Assembly (NCBI GenBank): GCA_009693055.1 | Contig: SHYA01000008.1 | Coordinates: 40,965 to 85,171, forward strand | Source: Dehalococcoidia bacterium | Lineage (GTDB): Bacteria; Chloroflexota; Dehalococcoidia; Lucifugimonadales; SHYT01 | Length of the DNA stretch: 44,207 nucleotides | Direction: 5' to 3' | In this document: piece after piece, positions 1-7,513 of the stretch | Position numbering within the stretch: the first letter of the stretch is position 1 | Layout of the letters: every line of letters begins with the position of its first letter | The notes under the pieces: model-generated | The model's input: only the letters and a program-made list of their open reading frames with translations | Databases searched by the model: none | What the model was told of the DNA's origin: nothing | Position numbers and translations under genes: made by a program

Positions 1-1
1 G

Positions 2-1144
2 CTGACGCCGCAGGAGGCCCGCGAGCTCGGCGCAACGATCCTGCTAGCGAACGCGTACCACCTCGCGCTCCGGCCTGGCGTTGACGTGGTGTGGCGGTTG
101 GGCGGCCTGCACCGGTTCATGGGATGGGATGGACCGATTTTGACCGACTCCGGCGGGTACCAGGCGTACTCGCTGGGCGACCTGCGGCGCATCACGGACG
201 CGGGCGTGGAGTTCACGTCGCACCTGGACGGCTCGCGAATGCTGCTGACGCCGGAGACGGCGATGGAGCAGCAGGCGGCGCTCGGCGCGGACATCGCGAT
301 GTGCCTGGACGAGTGCGCGCCCCACGGCTTGGACGAGTCGGCGACCCGCGCCGCCATGGAACGGACGCACCGCTGGGCGGAGCGGTGCCTGGCGGCGTAC
401 CGCGAAGCAATGGCACGCCCCGCCCCTCCGCCGACCTCTCTCCCGGCCCCTCCCCTGAAGGGGGACGGGCGAGTGGCGCAGGCGCTCTTCGGGATTGTGC
501 AGGGCGGGCGGTTCCTCAATCTGCGCGAGGAATCGGCCAGGGCCATCGCGGCGCTGGGGTTCGACGGCTGTGCGGTGGGCGGCGTCTCCGTGGGGGAGCC
601 GAAGGCGGTGTTCTACGAGGTGGCCCGCTTCACGGCGCCGCTGCTGCCCGCCGACAAGCCGCGCTACCTGATGGGCGTCGGCTCGCCGGAGGACCTGGTG
701 GAGGCCGTTTGGGCTGGGTACGACCTGTTTGACTGCGCGCTGCCGACGCGGGTGGCCCGAAACGGCGGCGTCTACACGGCCACGGGGCGCGTGGATATCA
801 CCTCGGCGCGGTTCCGCGAGTCGGCGGGCCCGCTTGAGGAGGGCTGCGACTGCGCGGCCTGCGCCACGTTCAGCGCCGCCTACGTGCACCACCTGTTCCG
901 CGCCCGCGAGCTGTTGGCGTACCGACTGGCGACCATCCACAACCTGCGGCACTACCAGCGGCTCATGCAGCAGATGCGGCAGGCCATTGCCGAAGGGCGG
1001 CTGGATGCGTATCGGATGGCGTTCCACACGCGGTACGTCCCGGCCAGCGAGGACGCGCGGCTGGAGCAGCGGCAGAGCCATGCCATGCGCCGCTCGCGCC
1101 GAAGGAAGCAGGCAGGCGAGGGCGAAGGCGGCGCCGTCGGGTAG
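2..1144 (+). CDS. tgt: Queuine/preQ1 tRNA-guanine transglycosylase, 5' truncated by window edge
   Basis: Exchanges guanine-34 for preQ1 in tRNAs with GUN anticodons (queuosine pathway, cytoplasm). The reading frame is open from base 2, so the N-terminus lies outside the window; 380 codons are visible. Family landmarks are the ILTDSGGYQ active-site stretch, FGIVQGG, the GGVSVGEPK loop, DLFDCALPTR containing the catalytic aspartate, and the CxCxxC...H zinc site near the C-terminus (CDCAAC, then H in TIHNLR). Odd: about 18 extra residues rich in Pro (roughly 420-475) sit between the CLAAYREAM helix and the conserved FGIVQGG strand. They are encoded by an imperfect C-rich/G-rich hairpin and look like an in-frame palindromic insertion. 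It ends with a basic tail of Arg and Lys. Identity is certain; only the start is missing. Confidence 0.95.
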   Translation: MTPQEARELGATILLANAYHLALRPGVDVVWRLGGLHRFMGWDGPILTDSGGYQAYSLGDLRRITDAGVEFTSHLDGSRMLLTPETAMEQQAALGADIAMCLDECAPHGLDESATRAAMERTHRWAERCLAAYREAMARPAPPPTSLPAPPLKGDGRVAQALFGIVQGGRFLNLREESARAIAALGFDGCAVGGVSVGEPKAVFYEVARFTAPLLPADKPRYLMGVGSPEDLVEAVWAGYDLFDCALPTRVARNGGVYTATGRVDITSARFRESAGPLEEGCDCAACATFSAAYVHHLFRARELLAYRLATIHNLRHYQRLMQQMRQAIAEGRLDAYRMAFHTRYVPASEDARLEQRQSHAMRRSRRRKQAGEGEGGAVG

Positions 1145-1252
1145 GGTGGGGAGTCGTGTCGCGGAGTATCGCCCCTCGGTTTCTGTACCTTGGCAAGGCA
1201 AGTAATGTGGTGGCGCCTGCTCCGCGGGCTTCCTTCATCCTCTCCCTTTGTT

Positions 1253-1258
1253 TATAAG
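1253..1258 (+). promoter_or_regulatory. Candidate -10 element before the restriction gene
   Basis: TATAAG lies in an AT-richer patch 91 bases before the ATG of the endonuclease gene. No convincing -35 hexamer is seen at 17 bases (TTCCTT). If it is used, transcription would start just before or within the cluster of GATC sites. Weak call from sequence alone. Confidence 0.3.
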
Positions 1259-1268
1259 AACTACTTGT

Positions 1269-1333
1269 GATCCCGATCATAACCCCTTGATCACCGTGCA
1301 CCGCATCACTACGATCCGATCGCCATTCAGATC
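1269..1333. promoter_or_regulatory. Cluster of six GATC sites upstream of the GATC-family endonuclease
   Basis: GATC occurs at 1269, 1275, 1289, 1313, 1318 and 1330, six times in 65 bases. Chance expectation for a four-base word is about one per 256 bases. The cluster ends immediately before the start region of a DpnII-family gene, whose relatives cleave GATC. It could act as a methylation-sensitive control region; that role is inference. Confidence 0.6.
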
Positions 1334-1348
1334 GTGGTGAAGCCGTCC

Positions 1349-2240
1349 ATGGCATATATCAAGCCGTCTCTGGTCGAGTTCATCGAAACCCTTACACCGG
1401 ACATTCTTAGCGCTGCGACGTTCATTGATTGGAAACGCATTGAGGCGTTCCTTCATGAGTACCGGCGCGAGCTTGCCTTGCTGGGCAGTCTGAGTAAAGA
1501 CGACCCTCAGGCCGACCTCGCTGACCTTCTGTTACAACAACCAACCACGCTCAAACTTCTGCAGACCTTGATCGCCCACGGCAGCGATTCCTTGCAATTG
1601 CCTGACACGCTCCCAATAGATTTTGATAAGGGATTGCAACGTCTAAAGAGCAAGGACCACAAATACGCTCGCGACCTGGCCGAAGCATTTCATGCCGTGG
1701 GTCTAGTTCCTCAACTTCAAGTCATGAAGAGCGTGTTGGACTACTCCAAGGGGACTCTTGTTGGCTTGGAACCCAACAAGCGCAAGAATCGCCGAGGTCA
1801 CGTCTTCCAAAACATTGTTATTCCGAAGCTATTGGACCAAACCATTAGGGAGTTGAACAAGCAATTTGAGCTCGGTCTGACAGTTCAGCAGGGGGCAAAC
1901 AGCGACATGATCGTATCAGTCAATGGAAAAACCAAGCACCCCCCGATTTTGCCAGATTTGCGGAGCAGGGCAATAAGCCAGCAATCGCAATGGAGGTCAA
2001 TTTTACAACGCGAGCGGCTCAAAACCTTCTGAAACGCTTACTAGGGCGTACCCAGACGTGCAAGAGACCCTGCGTGAGGACAACATGGCGCTGATTGTTA
2101 TTACGGGCGGAATTGGGTGGGGAAAGATGCGGGGTGCGCTAAAGGAAGCGCTTGAGCGATTGGATTACCTTATGAACTACGAATTAGCGATGTGTGTGGC
2201 ACTTTCAGCGGCGATTCTTGATGCTCTGGGAACGCCGTGA
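1349..2240 (+). pseudogene. DpnII-family type II restriction endonuclease, two frameshifts
   Basis: Relatives (DpnII, MboI type) cut unmethylated GATC. The first frame reads MAYIKPSLVEF from ATG 1349 (a GTG at 1334 is also possible) through the family stretch KRKNRRGHVFQNIV. The frame is then lost at a C6 run (1939-1944) and again at a T4 run (2001-2004). Each is explained by one missing base. Joining the three frames gives continuous family sequence: GNKPAIAMEVNFYNASGSK, which holds the E-x-N-F-Y active-site strand, then MALIVITGGIGWG and the C-terminal helix. The gene is clearly AT-richer than its neighbours, which suggests acquisition. Its TGA overlaps the GTG start of the methyltransferase, so the two genes are translationally coupled. 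Whether the lesions are real decay or homopolymer read errors cannot be decided here. Confidence 0.8.
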
Positions 2241-3377
2241 CCACGCCACGCGTATCTAGAACAAGGCCCCGGGTAGTGCGGGAAGCGGCACTCGCATACG
2301 AAGCTGCGCAACTTCCTTTGCTCCGCATGACCGAAGTTACCCGGGCGGATTACGCAGCCTTTCTCTCAAACCAGACCGTCACAATAGAGGGAAAACCAAT
2401 TTATCTCCTCGGTCACCAGCGCCCCAAGCTCCTTCAGCTTGAGGACTTCAAGCTGGAGACCACCACCATCTGGTCGTTCCCGAAACGCGGCAAGTGGGCC
2501 ACGCACCGCTCGGGGTACCGCGGGAACTGGGCGCCCCAGATCGCACGGAACATCCTCCTCCGGTACTCGCAGCCCGGCGACCTGGTGCTGGACCAGATGG
2601 TCGGCGGCGGTACCACGCTGGTGGAGTGCAAGCTGACGGGGCGGAACGCCATCGGCGTGGACGTGAACCGCGACGCGTTGATGCTGACGATGGACGCGCT
2701 GAACTTCTCGCTGACACCGGAGCCGAGCCAGGGGAAGCTGAAGCTGGCGGAAAAGCGGGTTGGGTACCGGCACGCGGCCCGAAGTATGGACCCGTCGGAG
2801 CTAGGCGCGGCGACGGGAGCGGACACCCCTCACTCCTACCCTCTCCTCTTGTGGGAGAGGGTAGGAGTCTCGGACGAGCCCGACATCCGGCTGTACCACG
2901 GGGACGCTCGCAGCCTGGACGCCGTCGCCGACGGCTCGGTTGACCTGGTGGCGACGCACCCGCCGTACGCCAACATCATCCTCTACACGAAGGGGGGCCG
3001 AGGAGCGGAACGCCAACGACCTCTCCAACGTGCGGGACATCGCGGAGTACGTGGGGCAGATGCGGCGCGTGGCGGATGAGGCGTACCGCGTGCTGAAGCC
3101 CGACTACTACTGCGCCATCCTCATGGGGGACACGCGGCGGAACCGGCACTACGTGACCATTGCGTTCCGGGTGATGCAGGCATTCCTGGAGGCGGGCTTC
3201 ATCCTGAAGGAGGACATCATCAAGGCGCAGTGGAACACGCAGACGGAGGGCCTGTGGGCGAACCTGTCGTGGAAGAAGAACTTCTTGCTCATCATGCACG
3301 AGCACCTGTTTGTGTTCCGTAAGCCCGCGCAGGGCGAGGAGACGCGTCTGTTGGCGGAGAGCGGGAGGTGGTGGTAG
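2237..3377 (+). pseudogene. DNA N4/N6 methyltransferase of the R-M pair, one frameshift
   Basis: Partner of the DpnII-like nuclease, expected to protect host sites. The S-adenosylmethionine motif is VLDQMVGGGTTLVE followed by GRNAIGVDVN; the catalytic motif IV reads THPPY, a variant of (S/T/D)PPY. Motif I precedes motif IV. The frame breaks at a G6 run (2992-2997), where one G appears extra. The second frame then gives RNANDLSNVRD, a typical AYRVLKPDYYCAILMGDTRR strand and FLLIMHEHLFVFRKP to the stop at 3377. Odd: a palindrome with 15-base perfect arms (2832-2846 and 2854-2868) is inserted in frame and encodes HSYPLLLWERVGV. Base composition shifts from AT-rich to GC-rich near position 2440, inside the gene. 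Recognition of GATC is inferred from the nuclease only. Confidence 0.8.
2832..2868. repeat. In-frame palindromic insertion within the methyltransferase
   Basis: Perfect 15-base arms separated by 7 bases. The translated form (LLLWERVGV) matches the type of dispersed hairpin whose leucine-tryptophan-glutamate-arginine reading also appears in the leader of truA at 33676-33715. Confidence 0.75.
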
Positions 3378-3432
3378 GGGTCTGTCGCTCCGAGCGAGCC
3401 ACGATGCAATCCGCCTTCCCCGCCCCTCCAGG

Positions 3433-3496
3433 CTTTGCCGAGCGCGTTGGGAGGCCCTTTCTTCCAAGAAAGGGCCTCCCAACGCGCTCGGCAAAG
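3433..3496. terminator. 64-base perfect palindrome, likely bidirectional terminator
   Basis: Two perfect 31-base arms with a 2-base loop (CC). It lies between the convergent methyltransferase (ends 3377, plus) and the zinc-ribbon gene (ends 3544, minus). The core CCCTTTCTT-CC-AAGAAAGGG is the A-type palindrome seen elsewhere in the window, extended here by about 20 further paired bases. A T6 run follows at about 3516 on the plus strand. Confidence 0.7.
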
Positions 3497-3543
3497 AACG
3501 CTCACTCGTGCGAACGTTTTTTGGGAAGGGTCCCCCAGCGTCC

Positions 3544-4044
3544 CTACCGCAGCCTGCCGACGATGACGGCGATGGCGACGATGAACGCGGCGATGCCCCA
3601 AAGGCCCGCAACGACGAGCGTCCCGGGCGTGAGGATTTCCAGCGCCAGGTATCCGGCGATGAACGAGGTCACCGCAACGGCCAGGAGGATCGGCCCGCGC
3701 TTGCGGTTCGTGGCGAGTGAGACCGCTTCCGCCGTCACGTAGCCGATGCCGGCCAACATCAGCGGCCCGAACAGGTACGGGACCGGGAGGACGCCGGCCT
3801 TCAACAGATAGCCGCCCAGCACACCGATGCCCAGCGCGACGGCCATGCCCGCCGCCAGGCCGCGCGCGAAGTACGCCGCTCCGACGTTGTACGTCGGGAT
3901 TCGCGTGAGGCGCGCGCACTCGCGGCAGCGCGTGCCCACGGGCGTGAAGACGACGCAGCGCCCGCAGATGGGCTTGTCGCACTTGCCGCACCGCAGCCCG
4001 GTCTCGGTGCTCTTGTGGTTGGTGCAGTAGGTGACCATCGTCAT
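3544..4044 (-). CDS. Zinc-ribbon (B-box-like) integral membrane protein
   Basis: A 166-residue protein of unknown function. The N-terminus carries a dense set of ligands: C7, H10, C19, C22, C27, C30, C40 and C43, the arrangement of a B-box-like or double zinc ribbon. About four hydrophobic segments follow (roughly residues 55-80, 85-105, 115-135 and 140-162). Similar small soluble-finger plus membrane-anchor proteins are common in Chloroflexota and actinobacteria, usually of unknown role. ATG 4044 and ATG 4038 are both possible starts. It stands alone, convergent with the R-M genes and separated from the upstream oxidoreductase by a palindrome. No partner or substrate can be named. Confidence 0.75.
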   Translation of the reverse strand: MTMVTYCTNHKSTETGLRCGKCDKPICGRCVVFTPVGTRCRECARLTRIPTYNVGAAYFARGLAAGMAVALGIGVLGGYLLKAGVLPVPYLFGPLMLAGIGYVTAEAVSLATNRKRGPILLAVAVTSFIAGYLALEILTPGTLVVAGLWGIAAFIVAIAVIVGRLR

Positions 4045-4084
4045 TTCATTCTACTCAAGGAAGAGGATTCTTTAGGAGAGGGTG

Positions 4085-4120
4085 TGGGGGAACCCTTTCT
4101 TGCAAGAAAGGGTTCCCCCA
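4085..4120. repeat. A-type intergenic palindrome (possible terminator of the oxidoreductase gene)
   Basis: A perfect 36-base palindrome centred on TTGCAA with the core CCCTTTCTTGCAAGAAAGGG, ending 4 bases after the stop of the minus-strand oxidoreductase gene. The conserved flank ATTCTTTAGGAGAGGG lies on the low-coordinate side. Confidence 0.85.
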
Positions 4121-4124
4121 GCGC

Positions 4125-5108
4125 TTAGGCTACGGATGCGCCAGACCGCTCTCGCAGCTCCTCCGCAGAGAATGGCGTCTGGAAGGGGATTACCACCTCG
4201 CGCGCCAGCAACTCAAGCTGCGCGTCCAACTCGCCAGGCCCGCACTGGGGCCGCATTACGAGCTTGGACGCGCCCGCGGCCAGGTACGCTTGGACCTTGG
4301 CGCGCACGTCGTCGGGCGTACCGAGCGCGGCGTGGGCGGTGACGGGCAGGTCGGGGCGCAGGCGGCCGGCGAGGCCGCCTGCGCGGCGCAGCGCCTCCTC
4401 CTGGCTGGACGCGAACAGGAAAGGCACATACGCGCCGAAGTGGTCCTCCGGCACTTCGCGTCCGGCCTCCGCGGCGTAGCGATGGATCGTTTCCACGCCG
4501 CGAGCAACCTCGTCAGGGGCATCGCCGGCCACCAGCCAGCCGTCGCCCAGACGTCCGGCGCGATGTAGCGCGCCCTCGCTCCTGCCGCCGATCCAGACCG
4601 GCGGCCCCGGCCTTTGCCACGGCCTGGGGTAGACGCTGACGCCCTCCACGCCGTAGTACTTGCCGCGGAACGTGACGTTGTCCTCGGACCACAGCTTGCG
4701 CATGAGGACGATGGACTCGTCGGCGCGGCGTGCGCGCTCCTCCGGGCGGGTGCCGGTGACTTCCATGTCGCGCGTCGTCGCGCTGCCGATGCCGACGACC
4801 AGCAGGAGCCGCCCCTGCGAGAGGAAGTCCAGCGTGGCGAGCTGCTGCGCCAGCGGCACGGGATGGCGGGCGCCGAGCACCAGCGCGCTCGTGCCGAACT
4901 TCATCACCTTGCTCTTGGCCGCGATGAAGGCCATGGCCGTGATGGGGTCCAGGCCCTGTCCGGAGCCCGCCGGCGAGACGATCCGGTCGCTGAGCCAGAT
5001 GGAGTCAATACGCAGTTCGTCACAGCGCTCAACCAGATCCGCCAGCGCTCCGGGGCGTCTTTCGGCAAACGGCCACCCTCCCAATCCCAGCCCAATGCGC
5101 ACCTTCAC
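4125..5108 (-). CDS. LLM-class (luciferase-like, F420-type) flavin oxidoreductase
   Basis: A 327-residue TIM-barrel protein of the bacterial luciferase-like family. Seen are the N-terminal strand RIGLGLGGWPF, the IDSIWLSDRI segment, the VLGARHPVPLAQQLATLD helix, the LLLVVGIGS strand, RADESIVLMRKLW, and PPVWIGGRSEGALHRAGRLGDGWL near the middle. Such proteins use F420H2 or FMN; the substrate cannot be read from sequence. The open frame extends upstream into the tsaD region, but sequence resembling the family begins at GTG 5108 (or 5102), so the longer start is rejected. It is divergent from tsaD, with a palindrome between them. Confidence 0.85.
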   Translation of the reverse strand: MKVRIGLGLGGWPFAERRPGALADLVERCDELRIDSIWLSDRIVSPAGSGQGLDPITAMAFIAAKSKVMKFGTSALVLGARHPVPLAQQLATLDFLSQGRLLLVVGIGSATTRDMEVTGTRPEERARRADESIVLMRKLWSEDNVTFRGKYYGVEGVSVYPRPWQRPGPPVWIGGRSEGALHRAGRLGDGWLVAGDAPDEVARGVETIHRYAAEAGREVPEDHFGAYVPFLFASSQEEALRRAGGLAGRLRPDLPVTAHAALGTPDDVRAKVQAYLAAGASKLVMRPQCGPGELDAQLELLAREVVIPFQTPFSAEELRERSGASVA

Positions 5109-5145
5109 GCCCGCCCCCTGTGCTAAAGTTCTTTGAGGAGGGCGG

Positions 5146-5179
5146 CGGGAACCCCTTTCTTGCAAGAAAGGGGTTCCCG
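5146..5179. repeat. A-type palindrome between divergent genes
   Basis: A perfect 34-base palindrome with the core CCCCTTTCTTGCAAGAAAGGGG. Its flank TTCTTTGAGGAGGG lies on the low side. It sits between the start of the minus-strand oxidoreductase (5108) and the start of tsaD (5215), where a terminator for either gene is not expected. Confidence 0.85.
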
Positions 5180-5214
5180 AACCTTCCCTAAGAATCCTGA
5201 CACAGGGTACCCGA

Positions 5215-6219
5215 ATGCGCATCTTGGGGATAGAGACCTCGTGCGACGAGACCGCCATCGGGGTGGTGGAGGACGGGCGGAAGCTCCTGAGCAGCGTCGT
5301 TAGCTCCCAGGTGGAGTTGCACGCGCGGTACGGCGGCATCGTGCCGGAGGTGGCCTCGCGGCAGCATGTGCTGGCTATGCTTCCCATCTACCGCCAGGCG
5401 CTGGAACGCGCGGGGGTCGCGGCCCGGGACCTAGACGCCATCGCCGTGACGCGAGGGCCGGGGCTCGCGGGCTCGCTCCTGGTGGGCCTGAACTTCGCCA
5501 AGGGCCTGGCGCTGGCCCTCGGGCTGCCGCTCGTCGGCGTGAACCACCTTGAAGGGCACGTGTACGCCCAGTGGCTTGAGGCCGGCGCCGACCCGGCGGA
5601 CCAGCCCGGCTTCCCGCTGGTGATCCTCCTGGTCTCAGGTGGCCACACCGAGATCCTGCTCATGGAAGAGCATGGCCGGTACAAGCTGCTGGGCATGACT
5701 CGCGACGATTCGGCGGGCGAGGCCTTTGACAAGGCCGCGCGAGAGCTGGGCCTCGGCTTCCCGGGCGGGCCGGAGATCCAGCGCGTCGCGGCGGGCGTTC
5801 CGGTCACCGAACGCTTCACCAGCCCCATGCTGCGGGACGGCACCCTGGACTTCAGCTTCAGCGGCCTCAAGACGGCGCTGCTGCACCGAGCCCGCGCGGC
5901 CCAGCGCGCGCCCGTCCCCGCCCTGGCGGCGGGGTTCCAGCGCGCCGTGGTGGACGTGCTGGTGGCGAAGGCGCTGGACGCGGTCGAGCGGAACAACGCG
6001 CGCGGCCTGCTCGTCGGCGGCGGCGTGGCTGCCAACGCGCTGCTCCGCGAGGAGGCGCGGCGACGGTGTCCCGTGCCCGTCTTCATCCCCCGCCCAGCGC
6101 TCTGCACCGACAACGGGTCTATGATCGCGGCAGCGGCGTTCTTCATGCTCCAGGCCGGCCTTCCGCCGCCAAACGTCATCCTGGACACGGATGCGACGCC
6201 GAACTTGCGGCTGGGGTGA
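5215..6219 (+). CDS. tsaD: tRNA N6-threonylcarbamoyladenosine synthase, TsaD/Kae1 subunit
   Basis: Transfers the threonylcarbamoyl group from TC-AMP to A37 of tRNAs reading ANN codons, acting with TsaB and TsaE in the cytoplasm. The 334-residue length matches the family. The N-terminus MRILGIETSCDETA is typical. The metal-binding motif is H111-L-E-G-H115. ASKHA-fold nucleotide-binding segments include LVSGGHTE, DDSAGEAFDKAARELG, FSFSGLKTALL and VGGGVAANALLRE, with CTDNGSMIA near the C-terminus. The start at ATG 5215 fits the conserved N-terminus exactly. It is followed 50 bases later by the DUF2851 gene, with a short palindrome between. Confidence 0.97.
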   Translation: MRILGIETSCDETAIGVVEDGRKLLSSVVSSQVELHARYGGIVPEVASRQHVLAMLPIYRQALERAGVAARDLDAIAVTRGPGLAGSLLVGLNFAKGLALALGLPLVGVNHLEGHVYAQWLEAGADPADQPGFPLVILLVSGGHTEILLMEEHGRYKLLGMTRDDSAGEAFDKAARELGLGFPGGPEIQRVAAGVPVTERFTSPMLRDGTLDFSFSGLKTALLHRARAAQRAPVPALAAGFQRAVVDVLVAKALDAVERNNARGLLVGGGVAANALLREEARRRCPVPVFIPRPALCTDNGSMIAAAAFFMLQAGLPPPNVILDTDATPNLRLG

Positions 6220-6229
6220 CGACGCGGAG

Positions 6230-6253
6230 ACCCCTTTCTTCCAAGAAAGGGGT
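6230..6253. repeat. A-type palindrome, short form
   Basis: Arms ACCCCTTTCTT and AAGAAAGGGGT with a CC loop lie just after tsaD. They are plausibly a terminator or attenuator before the DUF2851 gene. The conserved flank is not visible. Confidence 0.7.
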
Positions 6254-6269
6254 TCCTAAGGACGGCCCG

Positions 6270-7471
6270 ATGAAAACCACCCCAGCCCTCGCCGACTTGC
6301 TCCACGAACGGATGCGCGAGCGCACCCTCGCCCGCCTGTGGCGCGAAGAGGCGCCCCGCTTTCCGTGGCTGGAGTGCGCCGACGGCAGACGCCTTCGCTT
6401 GCTGTATCCCGGCCGTCCGGCGGTGGAAGGCGGGCCGGACTTCCGCGACGCCCTGCTTCAGGCGCCCGACGACAGACTGCTCAGAGGCGACGTTGAGCTG
6501 CACCTGCGGCCTCGCGGCTGGCGAGAGCACGGCCACGATCGAGACCCGCGCTACAACGCCACCGTACTGCACGTTGTCCTCTGGCCGGACTCAGACACCC
6601 TCCAGCGGGGCGAGCGGACGCGCCTGGAGGCGGGCGTCACGGTGCCCGTGGCCTCGCTCTTCCCCGTGCTCCAGCAGGTGCGCAAGCGGAAAAAGAACCT
6701 TTTTGCACTTGGACAAGGCGGGCAACGAGAGGTTCAGGGACAAAGCCCGCCGGTTTGCCGAGCGCATCCGGCAACAGGGTCCCGACCAGGCCCTCTACGC
6801 AGGGATCATGGAGGCGCTGGGGGTATTACCAGAACCGGGCGCCGTTCGTGGAGTTGGCAGCCGCCCTGCCGTACCGTCTGCTGACGAGGGCGGCAGGGCC
6901 GGTGTCGCTGGCGGATCGCGTGGCGACACTTGAGCACCTCCTGCTCGAAGCCACTGAGTTCGCATTGCCCGGCGAAGAAACCGGGCGGTGGAGCGACCTC
7001 GCGACGAGGCTAGTAATGCCAAAAGAGCACTGGAACCTCTTCCGGTGCAGGCCGGGCAACCATCCGAAACGGCGGCTGCGGGGGATGGCGCGCTTGCTTG
7101 ACCAGGCGTGGGAGACGGGACTGGCGCGCTGGTTCGTTGACATCGTGCGACGGGGCGACGGCAGAGCGGTCCAGGCCGCGTTCAGCGTGGCTGGTTCATC
7201 GGCGCGGGGACGAGGCCGCGCTTCAACATTCATCGGCGTTCAGCGGGCGGGTGAGATCGCCGTCAACATCGCCCTGCCGTACTGCGCCGCCTGGGGCCGG
7301 TTGGCCGTCGAACCCGGCCTCGTGACCCGCTCGCTGGCGCTCTACCGCGCGTGGCCGGCCCTGGAACCCAACCACATGCTCGCGGAGGGGGGGAGGGGCT
7401 CGTCGCTCGGCGTTCAGGAGGATGCTCAGGTTGCCCGGTTCGGACTGGTGTGCTACGCTTATGTCGGCTGA
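6270..7471 (+). pseudogene. DUF2851-family protein, at least two frameshifts
   Basis: A protein family of unknown function. The first frame from ATG 6270 contains the family signature GDVELHLRPRGWREHGHDRDPRYN followed by LHVVLWPD; given in pieces, this is the nuclease-like core of the family. The frame shifts near an A5/T5 pair (6690-6704) into HLDKAGNERFRDKARRF. It shifts again at a G5 run (6819-6823) into GYYQNRAPFVELAAALPYR. The third frame carries the family segment NHPKRRLRGMARLL and AGEIAVNIALPYCAAWG. Between 7195 and 7235 another frame reads RGDEAALQ, so two more compensating shifts are likely. The Cys-rich C-terminus usual in the family is not recognisable. Either a decaying gene or a badly read region. 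Confidence 0.75.
7431..7459 (+). promoter_or_regulatory. Candidate promoter for rny
   Basis: TTGCCC (7431-7436), a 17-base spacer and TACGCT (7454-7459), inside the end of the preceding gene and 55 bases before the rny ATG. Each hexamer is only a partial match, so support is modest. Confidence 0.35.
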
Positions 7472-7513
7472 AGAGGCCACAACTTACCATGCAGGCTGGA
7501 AAGGAGTGGAGCT

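Noticed and set aside
4125-5387. Longer N-terminus for the luciferase-like oxidoreductase (start at 5387)
   Set aside because: The extra 93 codons lie opposite tsaD and include the palindrome; they show no family similarity.
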